The notes under the pieces: generated by a model
What the model saw: only the letters and a program-made list of their open reading frames with translations
What the model was told of the DNA's origin: nothing
Databases searched by the model: none
Part shown: positions 25,330 to 35,425 of the stretch, in pieces
How the letters are laid out: each line of letters starts with the position of its first letter
How positions within the stretch are numbered: position 1 is the first letter of the stretch
Assembly (NCBI RefSeq): GCF_000686805.1
Contig: NZ_KK366018.1
Span: 161,759-225,758 of the forward strand
Direction of reading: 5' to 3'
Length of the DNA stretch: 64,000 nt
Source of the DNA: Bacillus sp. UNC41MFS5
GTDB lineage: Bacteria; Bacillota; Bacilli; Bacillales_B; DSM-18226
Made by a program: the position numbers and the translations under genes

Positions 25330-26184
25330 ATGTCTAAAAACATAAGGAAAATCGTGACAATAACATTGTTAGTGCTTTTTATAATGGTTGGAATGGTATC
25401 AAATAGGGTCAGTGCTAAGAGGGCAGAGAACCCCACTATTGTGGGTGAGTTCGGAGTTGCTATTGATGCCACGACGGGTGAGATCCTTTACAGTAAAAAT
25501 GCTCATTCAAAAGCATATCCTGCGAGTATGACTAAAGTGTTAACGGCAACAATTTTAGATGAACAAATGAAAGATGGGGAAATGTTAAAGGTTAGTTCTC
25601 ATGCAGCAAATCAAGAATGCCTCTGTTTGGGGCTTACAGCAGGCGAGATAATATCGAAACAAGACGCAATGAAAGCTTTATTGTTATTAAGTGCGAATGA
25701 TGTGGCCGTTACGATTGCTGAGAACGTAGCTGGAAGTGAAGAAGGATTCGCTGCGCTTATGAATCAGAGGGTCAAAAAATGGGGCCTTAAAAATACTCAT
25801 TTCGTTACACCAAATGGGCTTCATGACCCAAACCATTATACAACTCCTTATGATATGGCTATCATTACAAAACAAGCAATTAAACATCCCAATGTACTAG
25901 AGGCTATGACTACACGAAAGACCATGATTAAAACAAGCAAGAAAGAAAAGACAATCAGTAATCTATTTAAATTTCAAAGGAACCCGAACTCGGTAACTGG
26001 TAAACCAGGGTTTACAATTGCGGCTCAACATACACTATTGGAATACTTAAAACAAGGAAATAAGGAAGTTATCTCGGTTGTCATGAAAACGGATAAACAG
26101 TCAAAATACAGCGATATTCAAACCATGGCAAACTATTCATTTGCCCAAATGAAGTCAGAAAATCAGTTTCCGGAAGCGAGGTAG
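25330..26184 (+). CDS. D-alanyl-D-alanine carboxypeptidase-family protein, short form with KPG
   Basis: A 284-residue serine peptidase S11-type protein with a signal peptide (ITLLVLFIMVGMV, cleavage near VSA). Active-site motifs SMTK (S66, K69) and SAN (S121-N123) are present. The third motif, normally KTG, reads KPG (K225-G227) in GKPGFTIAA. The PBP5 C-terminal beta domain and amphipathic anchor are absent. Family members trim D-Ala from peptidoglycan pentapeptides. The loss of Thr in KTG may weaken beta-lactam binding or activity. ggaggt lies 9 bases before ATG 25330. Confidence 0.85.
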   Translation: MSKNIRKIVTITLLVLFIMVGMVSNRVSAKRAENPTIVGEFGVAIDATTGEILYSKNAHSKAYPASMTKVLTATILDEQMKDGEMLKVSSHAANQECLCLGLTAGEIISKQDAMKALLLLSANDVAVTIAENVAGSEEGFAALMNQRVKKWGLKNTHFVTPNGLHDPNHYTTPYDMAIITKQAIKHPNVLEAMTTRKTMIKTSKKEKTISNLFKFQRNPNSVTGKPGFTIAAQHTLLEYLKQGNKEVISVVMKTDKQSKYSDIQTMANYSFAQMKSENQFPEAR

Positions 26185-26221
26185 GGAAGAGGGTTTGCAT
26201 ATAGCGATTCATCTGATATAT

Positions 26222-26247
26222 AAAAAGACCGCTTTGACAGCGGTCTT
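26222..26247 (-). terminator. terminator
   Basis: Stem aagaccgct / agcggtctt with loop ttgac; the T-run is on the minus strand. It directly follows the stop codon of the gene at 26246. Confidence 0.75.
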
Positions 26248-26575
26248 ACTGTTGTTCTTGGTCATTCCAATATTGTAGTGTGTCTATTTTACCTGTCGGT
26301 TCACTTTTTAGTACATTTCCATCTTTGTCTTTATAAACCTCGTACTCTTGGTACGTTTCTACGATATAGCCATCCACTTTTTCGATTTTCTCGAGTTTTT
26401 CCTCCAAAACTGGAACATCGCTGGATGGCTCAACTTCTACAGGCTGTGCCATCACAGGTTGATCGGCTGAATAGGTATAGTCCTTATTAATAAATGAGTA
26501 CGGTGAATCAAGATACGCGGCAAAACCTAAGGTAACCAATAAGCAACAAATACAAATAAAGGTTTTTAATTTCAT
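26246..26575 (-). CDS. hypothetical exported protein
   Basis: A 109-residue protein. Residues 1-20 (MKLKTFICICCLLVTLGFAA) form a signal or anchor helix. The rest is acidic, with a short coiled stretch (PVLEEKLEKIEKVDGYIVET) and YEVYKDKDGNVLKSEPTGK, which looks like a small beta hairpin. ATG 26575 has aaggag upstream; the longer frame from 26623 reads through that site. No family recognised. Confidence 0.6.
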   Translation of the reverse strand: MKLKTFICICCLLVTLGFAAYLDSPYSFINKDYTYSADQPVMAQPVEVEPSSDVPVLEEKLEKIEKVDGYIVETYQEYEVYKDKDGNVLKSEPTGKIDTLQYWNDQEQQ

Positions 26576-26647
26576 AAACTGGGCTCCTTTTTCACTTACA
26601 TCCTTGTAACCCATTTTATGCATGTCCTAATAACATATGCCTCTTGT

Positions 26648-27820
26648 TTAGTTTTGTATATTTGTTGTTTTCACAGAAGCGATCTGCGGTCGAAAAAGTA
26701 GAAATAGAATCAATGCTGCTATTGAAATAATCGCACCAGAAATATAAGGGAGGCCAATCGCCAGTGAAAAGAGCCATCCACCAAGTGGAGGACCAATAAT
26801 TCGGCCAAGTGAGTCAAAGGAAGATAATAGGCCTGTTGAACTTCCGTAGCCTGCGCTTGACGTTTTCGTAATTAGAGAAGAAACACTTGGACGAATAACT
26901 CCATTTCCTAAGCCAAATATGGTTAGAAAAAGAGCTGCAGTAGCAAAACTATTCACCAATAAAATTAAAGCAAATCCAAGCGCAGAAACAATGATTCCCG
27001 ACTGGATAACCAGCCTTTCCCCGTATTTCTTTGTCAATCTACCAACCAGACCACCCTGGACAATCGCGCTACCAAATCCCATGATCATAAAAATATACCC
27101 CAGTTGAGTGGCATCCAAATCTGCCTTTTTAGCAGCAAAGTAGGCAAAAGTGGCTTCCAAACCAGACAGGGATAAGGAAATTAATAATTGCACCAGATAT
27201 AGAACCGATACAGCCCCGCTAAACGCCTTCCAAAAAGAGGACTTTTTTTTGGTAACCTCTTCCGTTTTCAGTTTTGATTCTTTTAGCAAAAGGAAAACAA
27301 GAATCAAGGTAATGAAAGAAGAACCACAAGCAAGAAAAAAGGGCATATTCAAGCTGAATTTTGAGAAAATACCACCAATTGCTGGACCGAAAACAAAGCC
27401 TAAGCCCGTTGCTGCACCGACAATCCCCATCCCTTTGCCGCGATTCTCTTCGGTGGTGATGTCGGCAACGTATGCCATTGCGGTAGGCATATTAGCAGAG
27501 GAAAGAATACCACCAATAATTCTTGCCGCGAATAACATCCAAAGCTCTGTCGACAATGCTTGAATAAGAAAGGAGAGACCAAGTCCAGCAATCCCAATCA
27601 TCATCACTGGCTTTCGCCCAATTCGGTCGGAAACCTGCCCCCACATTGGAGCGAAAATAAGCTGCATGAGCGAATACACCGCCATTAGTAATCCTAGTTC
27701 AGTTGGGTTCGCTCCAATTTCTTCGGCATAGAAAGGTAAAACTGGGATGATAATTCCAAATCCCACCATCACCAAAAACATAACTACAAATAAAATCGGT
27801 AAAGCGGACTTTGATTGCAA
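26648..27820 (-). CDS. MFS multidrug exporter (Bmr/Blt/TetA type)
   Basis: A 390-residue, 12-helix major facilitator. Motifs: GFGIIIPVLPFYAEE in helix 1 (drug:H+ antiporter motif D1), GQVSDRIGRKPVMM (motif A in loop 2-3), GPAIGGIFSKF (antiporter motif C, helix 5) and a second-half repeat GGLVGRLTKKYGERL. Size and motifs match B. subtilis Bmr and Blt. It starts with TTG 27820, preceded by aggagtg. Substrate unknown; no local regulator is adjacent. Confidence 0.85.
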   Translation of the reverse strand: MQSKSALPILFVVMFLVMVGFGIIIPVLPFYAEEIGANPTELGLLMAVYSLMQLIFAPMWGQVSDRIGRKPVMMIGIAGLGLSFLIQALSTELWMLFAARIIGGILSSANMPTAMAYVADITTEENRGKGMGIVGAATGLGFVFGPAIGGIFSKFSLNMPFFLACGSSFITLILVFLLLKESKLKTEEVTKKKSSFWKAFSGAVSVLYLVQLLISLSLSGLEATFAYFAAKKADLDATQLGYIFMIMGFGSAIVQGGLVGRLTKKYGERLVIQSGIIVSALGFALILLVNSFATAALFLTIFGLGNGVIRPSVSSLITKTSSAGYGSSTGLLSSFDSLGRIIGPPLGGWLFSLAIGLPYISGAIISIAALILFLLFRPQIASVKTTNIQN

Positions 27821-28033
27821 AGAATTTTCACTCCTAGATGACTTTTAAAGTCGTTGGTATTACTTACTTCTTCCTATCAATAGGATAATGGAAAAGTTCC
27901 TAGAAAAACAAGTCTCTTTCATCAATTATTTCCTTGCATGGAAATAGTATGCAATACTTTTATTATCACATGGTTAGCCAAAAGATAGCTAAAAACAAGC
28001 AAATTGCTAGCAATTGATATCATATCTATAAAA

Positions 28034-28076
28034 TGCAAAAAAGAACACCATTCCATATTCGGAACGGTGTTCTTAT
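28034..28076 (-). terminator. terminator of the phn-type operon
   Basis: Stem aagaacaccattcc / ggaacggtgttctt (one mismatch), with TTTTTT on the minus-strand side, immediately after the permease stop. Confidence 0.8.
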
Positions 28077-28077
28077 C

Positions 28078-29724
28078 TTATTTCACTGCCTTTCTCGTAC
28101 TTTCTGATGTAAAGTCAGCGATAATGACGAGAATCATATAACAAAGAAGTAACAAGGTAATCTCTGTATATTGGAAATAGCTCATTGCCAACTTAAACTC
28201 CATTCCAAGACCACCAGCTCCAACAAAACCAACCACAATGGTTGTCCTCATGATGACTTCCCAGCGATAAAGAATATAAGTGAGAAATCGTGGTAACACC
28301 GTAGGCAGGATACCGTAAAAGAAAATCTGAATTTTCGATGCACCTGCGGATGCTAAATTCCTTATTGGACGCGGGTCCATATCCTCAATCACCTCTGCCC
28401 AGAGTTTACCGAGAATCCCAAAGTTGTGGAGAGCAAGAGCAATCGCCCCAGGCAATAACCCTGGTTTAAAAATAAAAATAATCATCATTGCCCAAACTAA
28501 CTCAGGCACAGAACGGGAAAAGATATAGGTGATACGGACAATCCCATAAAGAATCCAGTTATACCACGTCTTTGACGAAGTTAACCCCCCATTAGCAATA
28601 TTTCTTGCCGCAGGAATCACCGTTACGAAAGCAGCGATGGTTGCAAATCCAATCGCCATGATACTCATTTCCAATGTTTCAAGCGTGAGTTTTAGAGCAG
28701 CTGCCCAACTGCCAGCGTTGAAGAATGCAGGGTGGGCATCATTTAATCCTATCAGACCACCGAAGAACTTTTTTGCATATTCAATATTCTTATCAGACAA
28801 TAATTCAAATAATTGAGCATTTTCAGCGACCGTGATAAAAATCCATGAACAAATCACTAAAAGCAAGGTGAAGAGAAGAGAAAGCCAACCAGGGCTGATA
28901 CCCTTCCGGCGTTTCCGCTCTGTTAATCCTTTACGAACGAAATTACTCCAAATATCTACGAATAAAACAAGTGCAATCAGAAAAAAAACATATGACCAGA
29001 CTTGATCGTATTTCAAATCCGCAAGTGATAATTGAATTTGGTAGCCTAGACCGCCAAGTCCAACAAAACTCATAATGGCAGAAGATCGAATGGCACATTC
29101 AAATCTGTACATCGTATAACTGATCATGTCTGCCCAAACCAAGGGAAAATAGCCGTAGGTAAGTATTTGGAGTTTGGATGCTCCCGCTGATTTTAATGCT
29201 GTGATTGGCTGCTCAGGAACATCATTTAACATGTCCGCAAAAATCCGGCCAAGAATCCCCCCATATGGAATCGCAAGGGCTAATATGGCTGCATATGGGG
29301 AAAGACCTACGGCTGCAACGAAAAGCCAGGCCCATATTAACTCATGAATCGAACGGGTGAACCCTAAGATACCCCTAAAAAACAGTTTAGATGTTAACCG
29401 GGCAACCCTGCTTGAGGTTAATGTTCCAGAAGCAAGAACACCGACTATTAGTGCATAAATAATGGCAAGTGACATTCCGGCAATAGCATATGCTAGCGTT
29501 ATCCAAGCTGATTCAAGTCCCTTCATTAGTACCTCAGCAGACAGGTCAGGTTGAATAAGTCCTTCAAATATTTGTAACAACATCGGTATTCCACCAGCAT
29601 GGAATAGATCGGCATTCCATTGAATTGAAAACAAGCTCCAGACGAATACTGCTGCCAAAAATAACGTAAGAAGGAGGCGATTATACATACCGAACACTGA
29701 TTTTCGTCCCAACATCTTACCCAT
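28078..29724 (-). CDS. PhnE-type ABC permease, two permease domains fused
   Basis: A 548-residue protein made of two tandem PhnE-like permease halves of about 265 residues. Each has a coupling-helix segment: TALKSAGASKLQILTYGYFP in the first and RNLASAGASKIQIFFYGILP in the second. Each half has the RxxxMR/GxxGxGG-like end (SAIMSFVGLGGLGYQ; TTIVVGFVGAGGLGME). Most PhnE proteins are single-domain homodimers, so this is an internal fusion. With PhnC and PhnD it forms a phosphonate/oxyanion importer. It overlaps phnC by 8 bp. Confidence 0.88.
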   Translation of the reverse strand: MGKMLGRKSVFGMYNRLLLTLFLAAVFVWSLFSIQWNADLFHAGGIPMLLQIFEGLIQPDLSAEVLMKGLESAWITLAYAIAGMSLAIIYALIVGVLASGTLTSSRVARLTSKLFFRGILGFTRSIHELIWAWLFVAAVGLSPYAAILALAIPYGGILGRIFADMLNDVPEQPITALKSAGASKLQILTYGYFPLVWADMISYTMYRFECAIRSSAIMSFVGLGGLGYQIQLSLADLKYDQVWSYVFFLIALVLFVDIWSNFVRKGLTERKRRKGISPGWLSLLFTLLLVICSWIFITVAENAQLFELLSDKNIEYAKKFFGGLIGLNDAHPAFFNAGSWAAALKLTLETLEMSIMAIGFATIAAFVTVIPAARNIANGGLTSSKTWYNWILYGIVRITYIFSRSVPELVWAMMIIFIFKPGLLPGAIALALHNFGILGKLWAEVIEDMDPRPIRNLASAGASKIQIFFYGILPTVLPRFLTYILYRWEVIMRTTIVVGFVGAGGLGMEFKLAMSYFQYTEITLLLLCYMILVIIADFTSESTRKAVK

Positions 29725-30469
29725 GCTCCTTTAACCGATAAAGATCTCCTAACAAATCATCTGTTACTTTTTCAGTCGGTAAATCAAAAAGAATTTCCCC
29801 ATTTTTAAGGGCGATGATTCTAGTAAAATATTTACGAGCATATTCGACGGAATGTAAACTTGCGATTAACGTTTGTTTTTGCTCTGAAACGATTTTTATC
29901 AGCATGGCTAAAACATCTTCCGCCCGTGCCGGGTCAAGGGAGGCAACAGGCTCGTCCGCTAAAATCACTTCCGGTTTCTGCACCATTAATCTTGCCATTG
30001 CGACCCGCTGCTGTTCGCCCCCAGATAAAGTGGAGGTGATTTCATGCATTTTATCAGCAAGGCCAACTCTTTCCAGTGCTTTCAAAGCTATTTGTTTTTC
30101 TTGGGGAACAAGTAAAGAGAAGAGGGATTTGATAACGCCCCAATCAGCTAATCGTCCTGCCAGGACATTATGGATCACGGCAATGGAGCCAATTAAATCA
30201 AATTGTTGGCGAATGACCCCAACTTTTTTAGCAAAAATCTTGCCTTTTTTATAGGATGATATCGGTCGGCTATCTATTATTAGTTCTCCGTTTTGGATTG
30301 GCACGAGTCCCGCGATGGAATTTAATAATGTTGTTTTTCCTGCACCGCTTGGCCCAATTAAGGCAACCAATTCTCCTTCCTTTATAGAAAAAGAAAGGGA
30401 AGATAGGGCTATCTTCCGCTCAAAATGTTTCGATATATTCTTTGCCTCAATCATCGTTTTTGAAGACAT
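29717..30469 (-). CDS. phnC: PhnC-type ABC transporter ATPase
   Basis: A 250-residue ATPase with Walker A GPSGAGKTT, Q-loop VIRQQFDLIG, signature LSGGEQQRVAMAR, Walker B VILADEP and the switch histidine in ASLHSVEYA. It energises uptake by the neighbouring permease and binding protein, operon order phnD-phnC-phnE. The spacing to phnD is 13 bp. Naming follows the phosphonate family; the true ligand could be another oxyanion. Confidence 0.87.
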   Translation of the reverse strand: MSSKTMIEAKNISKHFERKIALSSLSFSIKEGELVALIGPSGAGKTTLLNSIAGLVPIQNGELIIDSRPISSYKKGKIFAKKVGVIRQQFDLIGSIAVIHNVLAGRLADWGVIKSLFSLLVPQEKQIALKALERVGLADKMHEITSTLSGGEQQRVAMARLMVQKPEVILADEPVASLDPARAEDVLAMLIKIVSEQKQTLIASLHSVEYARKYFTRIIALKNGEILFDLPTEKVTDDLLGDLYRLKEHG

Positions 30470-30482
30470 TCTACGACACCTA

Positions 30483-31382
30483 CTACTTAATAATCTGTAA
30501 CTCTTTTGCTACTTGTTCAATCTTTTTATAATTGTCGTTTTTTGTTTCGACAAAGCTGTCCGTTTGGAATAAATCCGCAATTTCCTTTTGGTCTCCAGTA
30601 ATCGATAGAAGGGCATCTTTTACTTTTTGCTTTGTTCCTTTACCAAAGACATCTTCGACATTACTATTAATTGTCCAGTTATAGTCATAATAAGCCGGAG
30701 TGGTATAGAAAACTTTCACTTTTTTCGAATCCACTTTGCCTTCTTTTACAGCTGCTTCCCAAACCGCCTCATTTAGTGCGCCTGCTTTAAAGGCACCTGA
30801 TTCAATTAACTTATATGTTGTATCATGTGAACCAGAGAAGTTTGGCTTGCCATCAAAATCTTTATTGGCATCAATTCCAGCTTCTGATAAAAAGTACCGT
30901 GGCATCAAGTGGCCGGAAGTGGAACTTTCACTGCCAAATGTAAATGATTTACCTTTTAAGTCTTCTAGCTTTGTGATTTTTTCAGATGATTGGGTAATAA
31001 AGACCGAATGGAACTCAGCGTCACGTGGACGTTGTACAATTGACTCTGCGTCTGGGACAAGATTTCTAGCTTGTACACTAGTTAAACCGCCAAACCAGGC
31101 CATATGGATTTCACCACGTTGGAAACCAGTGACTAATGCTGCATAATCTACTGAAGGTACAAATTCAACTTTCATACCAGTTTTTTCGCTAAGATATTTT
31201 GCAACAGCGGTCATCCCTTTATCTAAATCTGCAGCATTCTGGTCAGGAATGGCACCAATTTTAAAAACCTCTTTTGAAGTCGTTTCTTTTTTTCCTTCAT
31301 TTGTTTTTTCATCACTCTGTCCACAAGCTGCTAACGAAAATACTAGCATAACAAGAATTAGAGCAGAAAGCCATTTTTTCAC
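30483..31382 (-). CDS. PhnD-type substrate-binding lipoprotein, possible selenate binder
   Basis: A 299-residue lipoprotein: signal VMLVFSLAAC with lipobox Cys20, a Ser/Lys/Glu linker, then the binding domain (KIGAIPDQNAADLDKGMTAV, YAALVTGFQRGEIHMAWFGG, FTFGSESSTSGHLMPRYFL, YYDYNWTI). It belongs to the phosphonate/phosphite-binding family. The AIPDQNA and SESSTSGHLMPR pattern is that of the group annotated as putative selenate transporters, which tends to occur in genomes with selD. selD and selA are 8-12 kb away. Substrate not demonstrated. Confidence 0.82.
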   Translation of the reverse strand: MKKWLSALILVMLVFSLAACGQSDEKTNEGKKETTSKEVFKIGAIPDQNAADLDKGMTAVAKYLSEKTGMKVEFVPSVDYAALVTGFQRGEIHMAWFGGLTSVQARNLVPDAESIVQRPRDAEFHSVFITQSSEKITKLEDLKGKSFTFGSESSTSGHLMPRYFLSEAGIDANKDFDGKPNFSGSHDTTYKLIESGAFKAGALNEAVWEAAVKEGKVDSKKVKVFYTTPAYYDYNWTINSNVEDVFGKGTKQKVKDALLSITGDQKEIADLFQTDSFVETKNDNYKKIEQVAKELQIIK

Positions 31383-31546
31383 ATTAATTCCACCTTAGTT
31401 TTTTAATAGTTTCTCTGTACTTTTAGAATTATACTTAAATGTTTTTTGTTAATAAATTCATTAAATCGATTTAAACTATAATTATCAATCGATTTTATAG
31501 ATAACAAAAACACATAAAAATACTCAATAAAATCAATAAAATCATC

Positions 31547-31577
31547 AAAAACCCCTGCGAACATGGAGGGGTTTTTT
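31547..31577. terminator. hairpin terminator
   Basis: Stem aaaacccct / aggggtttt with A-rich and T-rich flanks; it can act in both directions. Confidence 0.7.
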
Positions 31578-31587
31578 GATGGGGTTC

Positions 31588-31747
31588 TTAAACTGTTAAT
31601 TGTGACCATTCTTCGACATTCCACACTTTTGTACCCAATCTTCATAAAAGTCAGGTTCGTGGCAAACAAGAACAAACGTTCCTTTGTATTCTTTGAGCAC
31701 ACGTTTGAGTTCAGCCTTCGCATCGGAAATAGTGGTTTGTCTTAAAA
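31588..31747 (-). pseudogene. C-terminal remnant of an ABC-F-type ATPase
   Basis: The minus-strand reading TTISDAKAELKRVLKEYKG, then TFVLVCHEPDFYEDWVQK, is the segment after the second Walker B of an ABC-F protein (the H-switch is in CHEP). A one-base shift follows, after which VWNVEEWSQLTV completes the usual C-terminal end at TAA 31588. Everything upstream of the fragment is gone. It is unrelated in position to the intact ABC-F gene at 48418. Confidence 0.65.
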
Positions 31748-31858
31748 AGGATTCGTGAAAGGCTCTTTTCTTTTTGCTGTATTTATTTATTTAGATGCTT
31801 AAACAAATGAATACCCTTGTCCATATAATAGTAAAAAAGAGGGGAAGGGGTGAATAGT

Positions 31859-32071
31859 TTGGCAATCAGTCAAAAGGGAATATCAATTGGTACCATTTCT
31901 GGTGGGATTGTAAACTTTGGTGGAGCTGTTTGTATTAGCCCAATAACAATAACATCGGAAAATTCAGGTTCTGGAAGTGATAATACAAAAACTGCCTTGA
32001 GTTCAGGAGTAAGCTCCACAACAAAGAGAAACATAACCGATTTGTTGGAAATGATTAAGGCGATGCTTTGA
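31859..32071 (+). CDS. GerPA/GerPF-family spore germination protein
   Basis: A 70-residue protein with the GerP pattern ISIGTISGGIVNFGGAVCIS, then a Gly/Ser-rich middle (SENSGSGSDNTKT) and SSTTKRNITDLLEM. GerPA-PF proteins of Bacillus sit in the coat or inner spore layers and help germinants reach their receptors. Here it is a solitary copy, convergent with a GerAB-type permease gene. TTG 31859 is placed 6 bases after aaggggtg; GTG 31850 overlaps that site. Confidence 0.75.
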   Translation: MAISQKGISIGTISGGIVNFGGAVCISPITITSENSGSGSDNTKTALSSGVSSTTKRNITDLLEMIKAML

Positions 32072-32085
32072 ATAGCATCGCCTTT
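32057..32085 (+). terminator. terminator overlapping a stop codon
   Basis: Stem aaggcgatgct / agcatcgcctt with a 6-base loop that contains the TGA of the GerP-like gene, then TTTTT. It also faces the convergent gene end at 32097. Confidence 0.8.
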
Positions 32086-32096
32086 TTGAAAATCAT

Positions 32097-33194
32097 TTAG
32101 AAGCTTTTTATAGAATTTCGTATGTAAGCAATGCAGAGGAGTGTAACCGGAATAATTATTTGGAGAGGATAATGTAAGTATAGTGGAAGTATTTTACTCC
32201 CTTCAAATACATGTTCCGAATAATTAGCAGCAACTGTCACTGATCCAAATAAAATTATAAGTCCAATGGGAAAACTGAGTTTTTGATGAGAACTAAACTG
32301 AAAAAGATCCGCGGTTCCGGAAACAGCTGCATAAAAATAGAGGGTTATTTTAAAGAATCCACCAATAACAAGGTAAAGCATAAATAATACATCTAGCCTC
32401 TCAAGAAAATCAGCAATTTGAATTTTACCAATCGTACTTAATAATGGAAATGGTGTGCGATTCAAATAGTCAACTCCTAACGCAGAAATATTGACAACCA
32501 CAGTAATGGTGATGTTGATTCCACTTAATATCATCCCACTAAGACATATTTTCCTCGCTTTTTTTTGATCATTTAGATAAGGGAGCAACATTGTAAAAAC
32601 AACCATTTCACCAATAGGAAAATTAAGGGTTCGAATAGCTATGGTATTTAGCACTGGTTTCCATCCGTATTCAAGCACGGGTTGAAGATTACCCAGGTGG
32701 ATTATTCCTGAGAAGACAATTAAAAAGACACCAGCGATTGCCACGAAATATATGATTCCAAAGAATAGCTCACCAACTCTTGTTATTACCTCAAAACCCT
32801 TATGGATGGCATAGATAATCGTAAGGATCATTAAACAATTGATGACCATTAAAGGTGTACTGGTATATATTGTGGTGACTAATAGTTCTCCAAAATCACG
32901 CAAAATCCTTGATGCTTGATAAATAAAATAGACGATATAGATGAAACCAATCAAACGTCCAAACCATTTTCCAGTAATTTGTTGAACATAACTCGTCAAT
33001 GGAATATCTGGATAAAACATAAATAGACGGTGGTATACGTGAAAGAGTACAAGACCCGAAATCAAACCTAGTAAAACCGCAATCCAAGCATCTTGTTTCG
33101 CTTCCGCTCCTAGACCAAAAAGAATCGCACTACCCATTTCAAACAATGTCACAAGAACAAACATTTGGGAGCCACTTATTTTTGCTTTTTCCAT
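32097..33194 (-). CDS. GerAB-type germinant receptor permease subunit
   Basis: A 365-residue protein with about ten membrane helices, of the spore germination permease family (GerAB/GerKB, APC superfamily). Landmarks: KISGSQMFVLVTLFEMGSAI at the N-terminus, FIYIVYFIYQASRILRDF, ELFFGIIYFVAI and LPYLNDQKKARK. GerAB subunits bind the germinant amino acid and act in the inner spore membrane with GerAA and GerAC. Neither GerAA nor GerAC is next to it, so this is an orphan B subunit. ATG 33194 is preceded by a weak aagggg site. Confidence 0.85.
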   Translation of the reverse strand: MEKAKISGSQMFVLVTLFEMGSAILFGLGAEAKQDAWIAVLLGLISGLVLFHVYHRLFMFYPDIPLTSYVQQITGKWFGRLIGFIYIVYFIYQASRILRDFGELLVTTIYTSTPLMVINCLMILTIIYAIHKGFEVITRVGELFFGIIYFVAIAGVFLIVFSGIIHLGNLQPVLEYGWKPVLNTIAIRTLNFPIGEMVVFTMLLPYLNDQKKARKICLSGMILSGINITITVVVNISALGVDYLNRTPFPLLSTIGKIQIADFLERLDVLFMLYLVIGGFFKITLYFYAAVSGTADLFQFSSHQKLSFPIGLIILFGSVTVAANYSEHVFEGSKILPLYLHYPLQIIIPVTLLCIAYIRNSIKSF

Positions 33195-33335
33195 ATCTAA
33201 ACCCCTTTGTTAAACTCCCATACGTATATTGACACAATAAAAAGTAATTTCACTTTTTATTGTTCAGATACTAGTATAAAAATATTCCCTTAGTATTCAA
33301 AAAAAGGGATACATTTCCTGATATAAAAAAAGAAA

Positions 33336-33362
33336 AGACGATACCTTTATTAGTATCGTCCT
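33336..33362 (-). terminator. terminator of xpt-pbuX
   Basis: Stem gacgatac / gtatcgtc; the minus strand continues into T-rich sequence, 20 bp past the pbuX stop. Confidence 0.75.
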
Positions 33363-33382
33363 TTAACTTAATTCTTCTATTA

Positions 33383-34695
33383 TTAAGAGGCAATCTGATT
33401 ATTTACTTGCTTCATTTGCTTCACTTGTTTTGTTGACTTTGTTACATTTAAAACAATGTTTAAAAATATAGCAGTTAGACTTCCTGTTACAATCCCGCTA
33501 CTAGTAAGGATTTTAACACTCTCAGGCAGGTGGGCAAACATATCCGGTACGGCCGTTACGCCCATTCCCATCCCAACTGAACAGGCAATAATTAGAAGAT
33601 TTTCTTGTGAAGCGAAATCAACTTTGCCGAGCATTTTAATTCCATAGGCAATAACCATTCCAAACATCGCCACCATTGCGCCACCAAGTACAGGTGTTGG
33701 AATAACGGTAGTAAAGGCTGCAATTTTCGGAATAAATCCAAGAAATACTAACATACCGCCCATTGTATAAATGACGTTATTGCTTTTAACACCTGAAAGC
33801 TGGACAAGTCCTACGTTTTGAGAATAGGTTGTGTATGGGAACGCATTAAATATCGCACCAATAATACTTGCTAGGCCTTCCGCACGATAACCTCTTGATA
33901 AATCCTTCTCCGTTAATTTTTTTCCCGTGATGTCACTTAGGGCGAAATAAACTCCTGTTGATTCTACCATACTCACAATTGCAACGAGTGTCATCGTAAT
34001 GATCGGAGTCCATTCAAAGGTAGGTGTTCCAAAATAAAATGGTTTTACCATGTGGAACCATGATGCATCAGCAACCGCTGAAAAGTTTACTTTCCCCATA
34101 ATAGATGCAGCTAACGTACCGCCCATTAATCCTAGTAAAATAGAAATGGAGCGAATAAAACCTTTTGTAAAACGGTAAAGCAAGATAATAAATAGCAACG
34201 TTCCGAAAGCTAAGCTGATATTTGAAAGGCTGCCAAAATCTGGGCTGCCTTGTCCGCCAGCGATGTTATTCATTGCAACAGGGATCAGTGTAATCCCAAT
34301 AACAGTTACAACAGAACCAGTAACAACAGGTGGGAAGAACTTAATTAACTTCCCAAAGAATTGAGAAATAACAATGACAATCAATCCAGAAATGAGAATC
34401 GAACCATAAATGGCGGAAATACCAAACTGTCCACCAATGGCAATCATCGGTCCAACGGCAGTAAAGGTACAGCCAAGTACAATTGGTAAACCGATTCCGA
34501 AAAAGCGATTCTTCCAAACTTGTAGAATTGTCGCAATTCCGCACATTAAGATGTCGATGGATACCAAGTAGGTTAATTGTTCCCCCGAAAATTTAAGAGC
34601 TCCTCCGACGATAAGTGGAACAATTACCGCTCCTGCATACATCGCTAAAACATGCTGAATGCCTAATGAGGCGATTTTAAATGGATGTTGTTTCA

Positions 34696-34696
<1 letters not shown>
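33383..34696 (-). CDS. pbuX: xanthine permease PbuX
   Basis: A 437-residue nucleobase:cation symporter-2 protein, with typical LGIQHVLAMYAGAVIVPLIV in helix 1, IVLGCTFTAVGPMIA and the NCS2 signature region SMVESTGVYFALSDI. It imports xanthine for salvage by Xpt. Its start codon overlaps the xpt stop (34696), as in B. subtilis xpt-pbuX, so both are translated as a coupled pair under the guanine riboswitch. Confidence 0.92.
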
Positions 34697-35301
<605 letters not shown>

Positions 35302-35315
35302 CTATTAAAAATGAT

Positions 35316-35378
35316 AAAAAGCCCAAAGGTCAGTGCCTCACAACAAAATAATTGAGTGAGATAATGACCTTTGGGCTT
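35316..35378 (-). terminator. riboswitch-controlled terminator
   Basis: Stem agcccaaaggtca / tgacctttgggct with a roughly 35-base A/T-rich top, then TTTTTATC on the minus strand. It forms the off state of the guanine riboswitch of xpt-pbuX. Confidence 0.85.
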
Positions 35379-35425
35379 CGTGTCCAAACGGTTAAGGAAT
35401 AGGTGCATAGCTACTTCCCATTACC

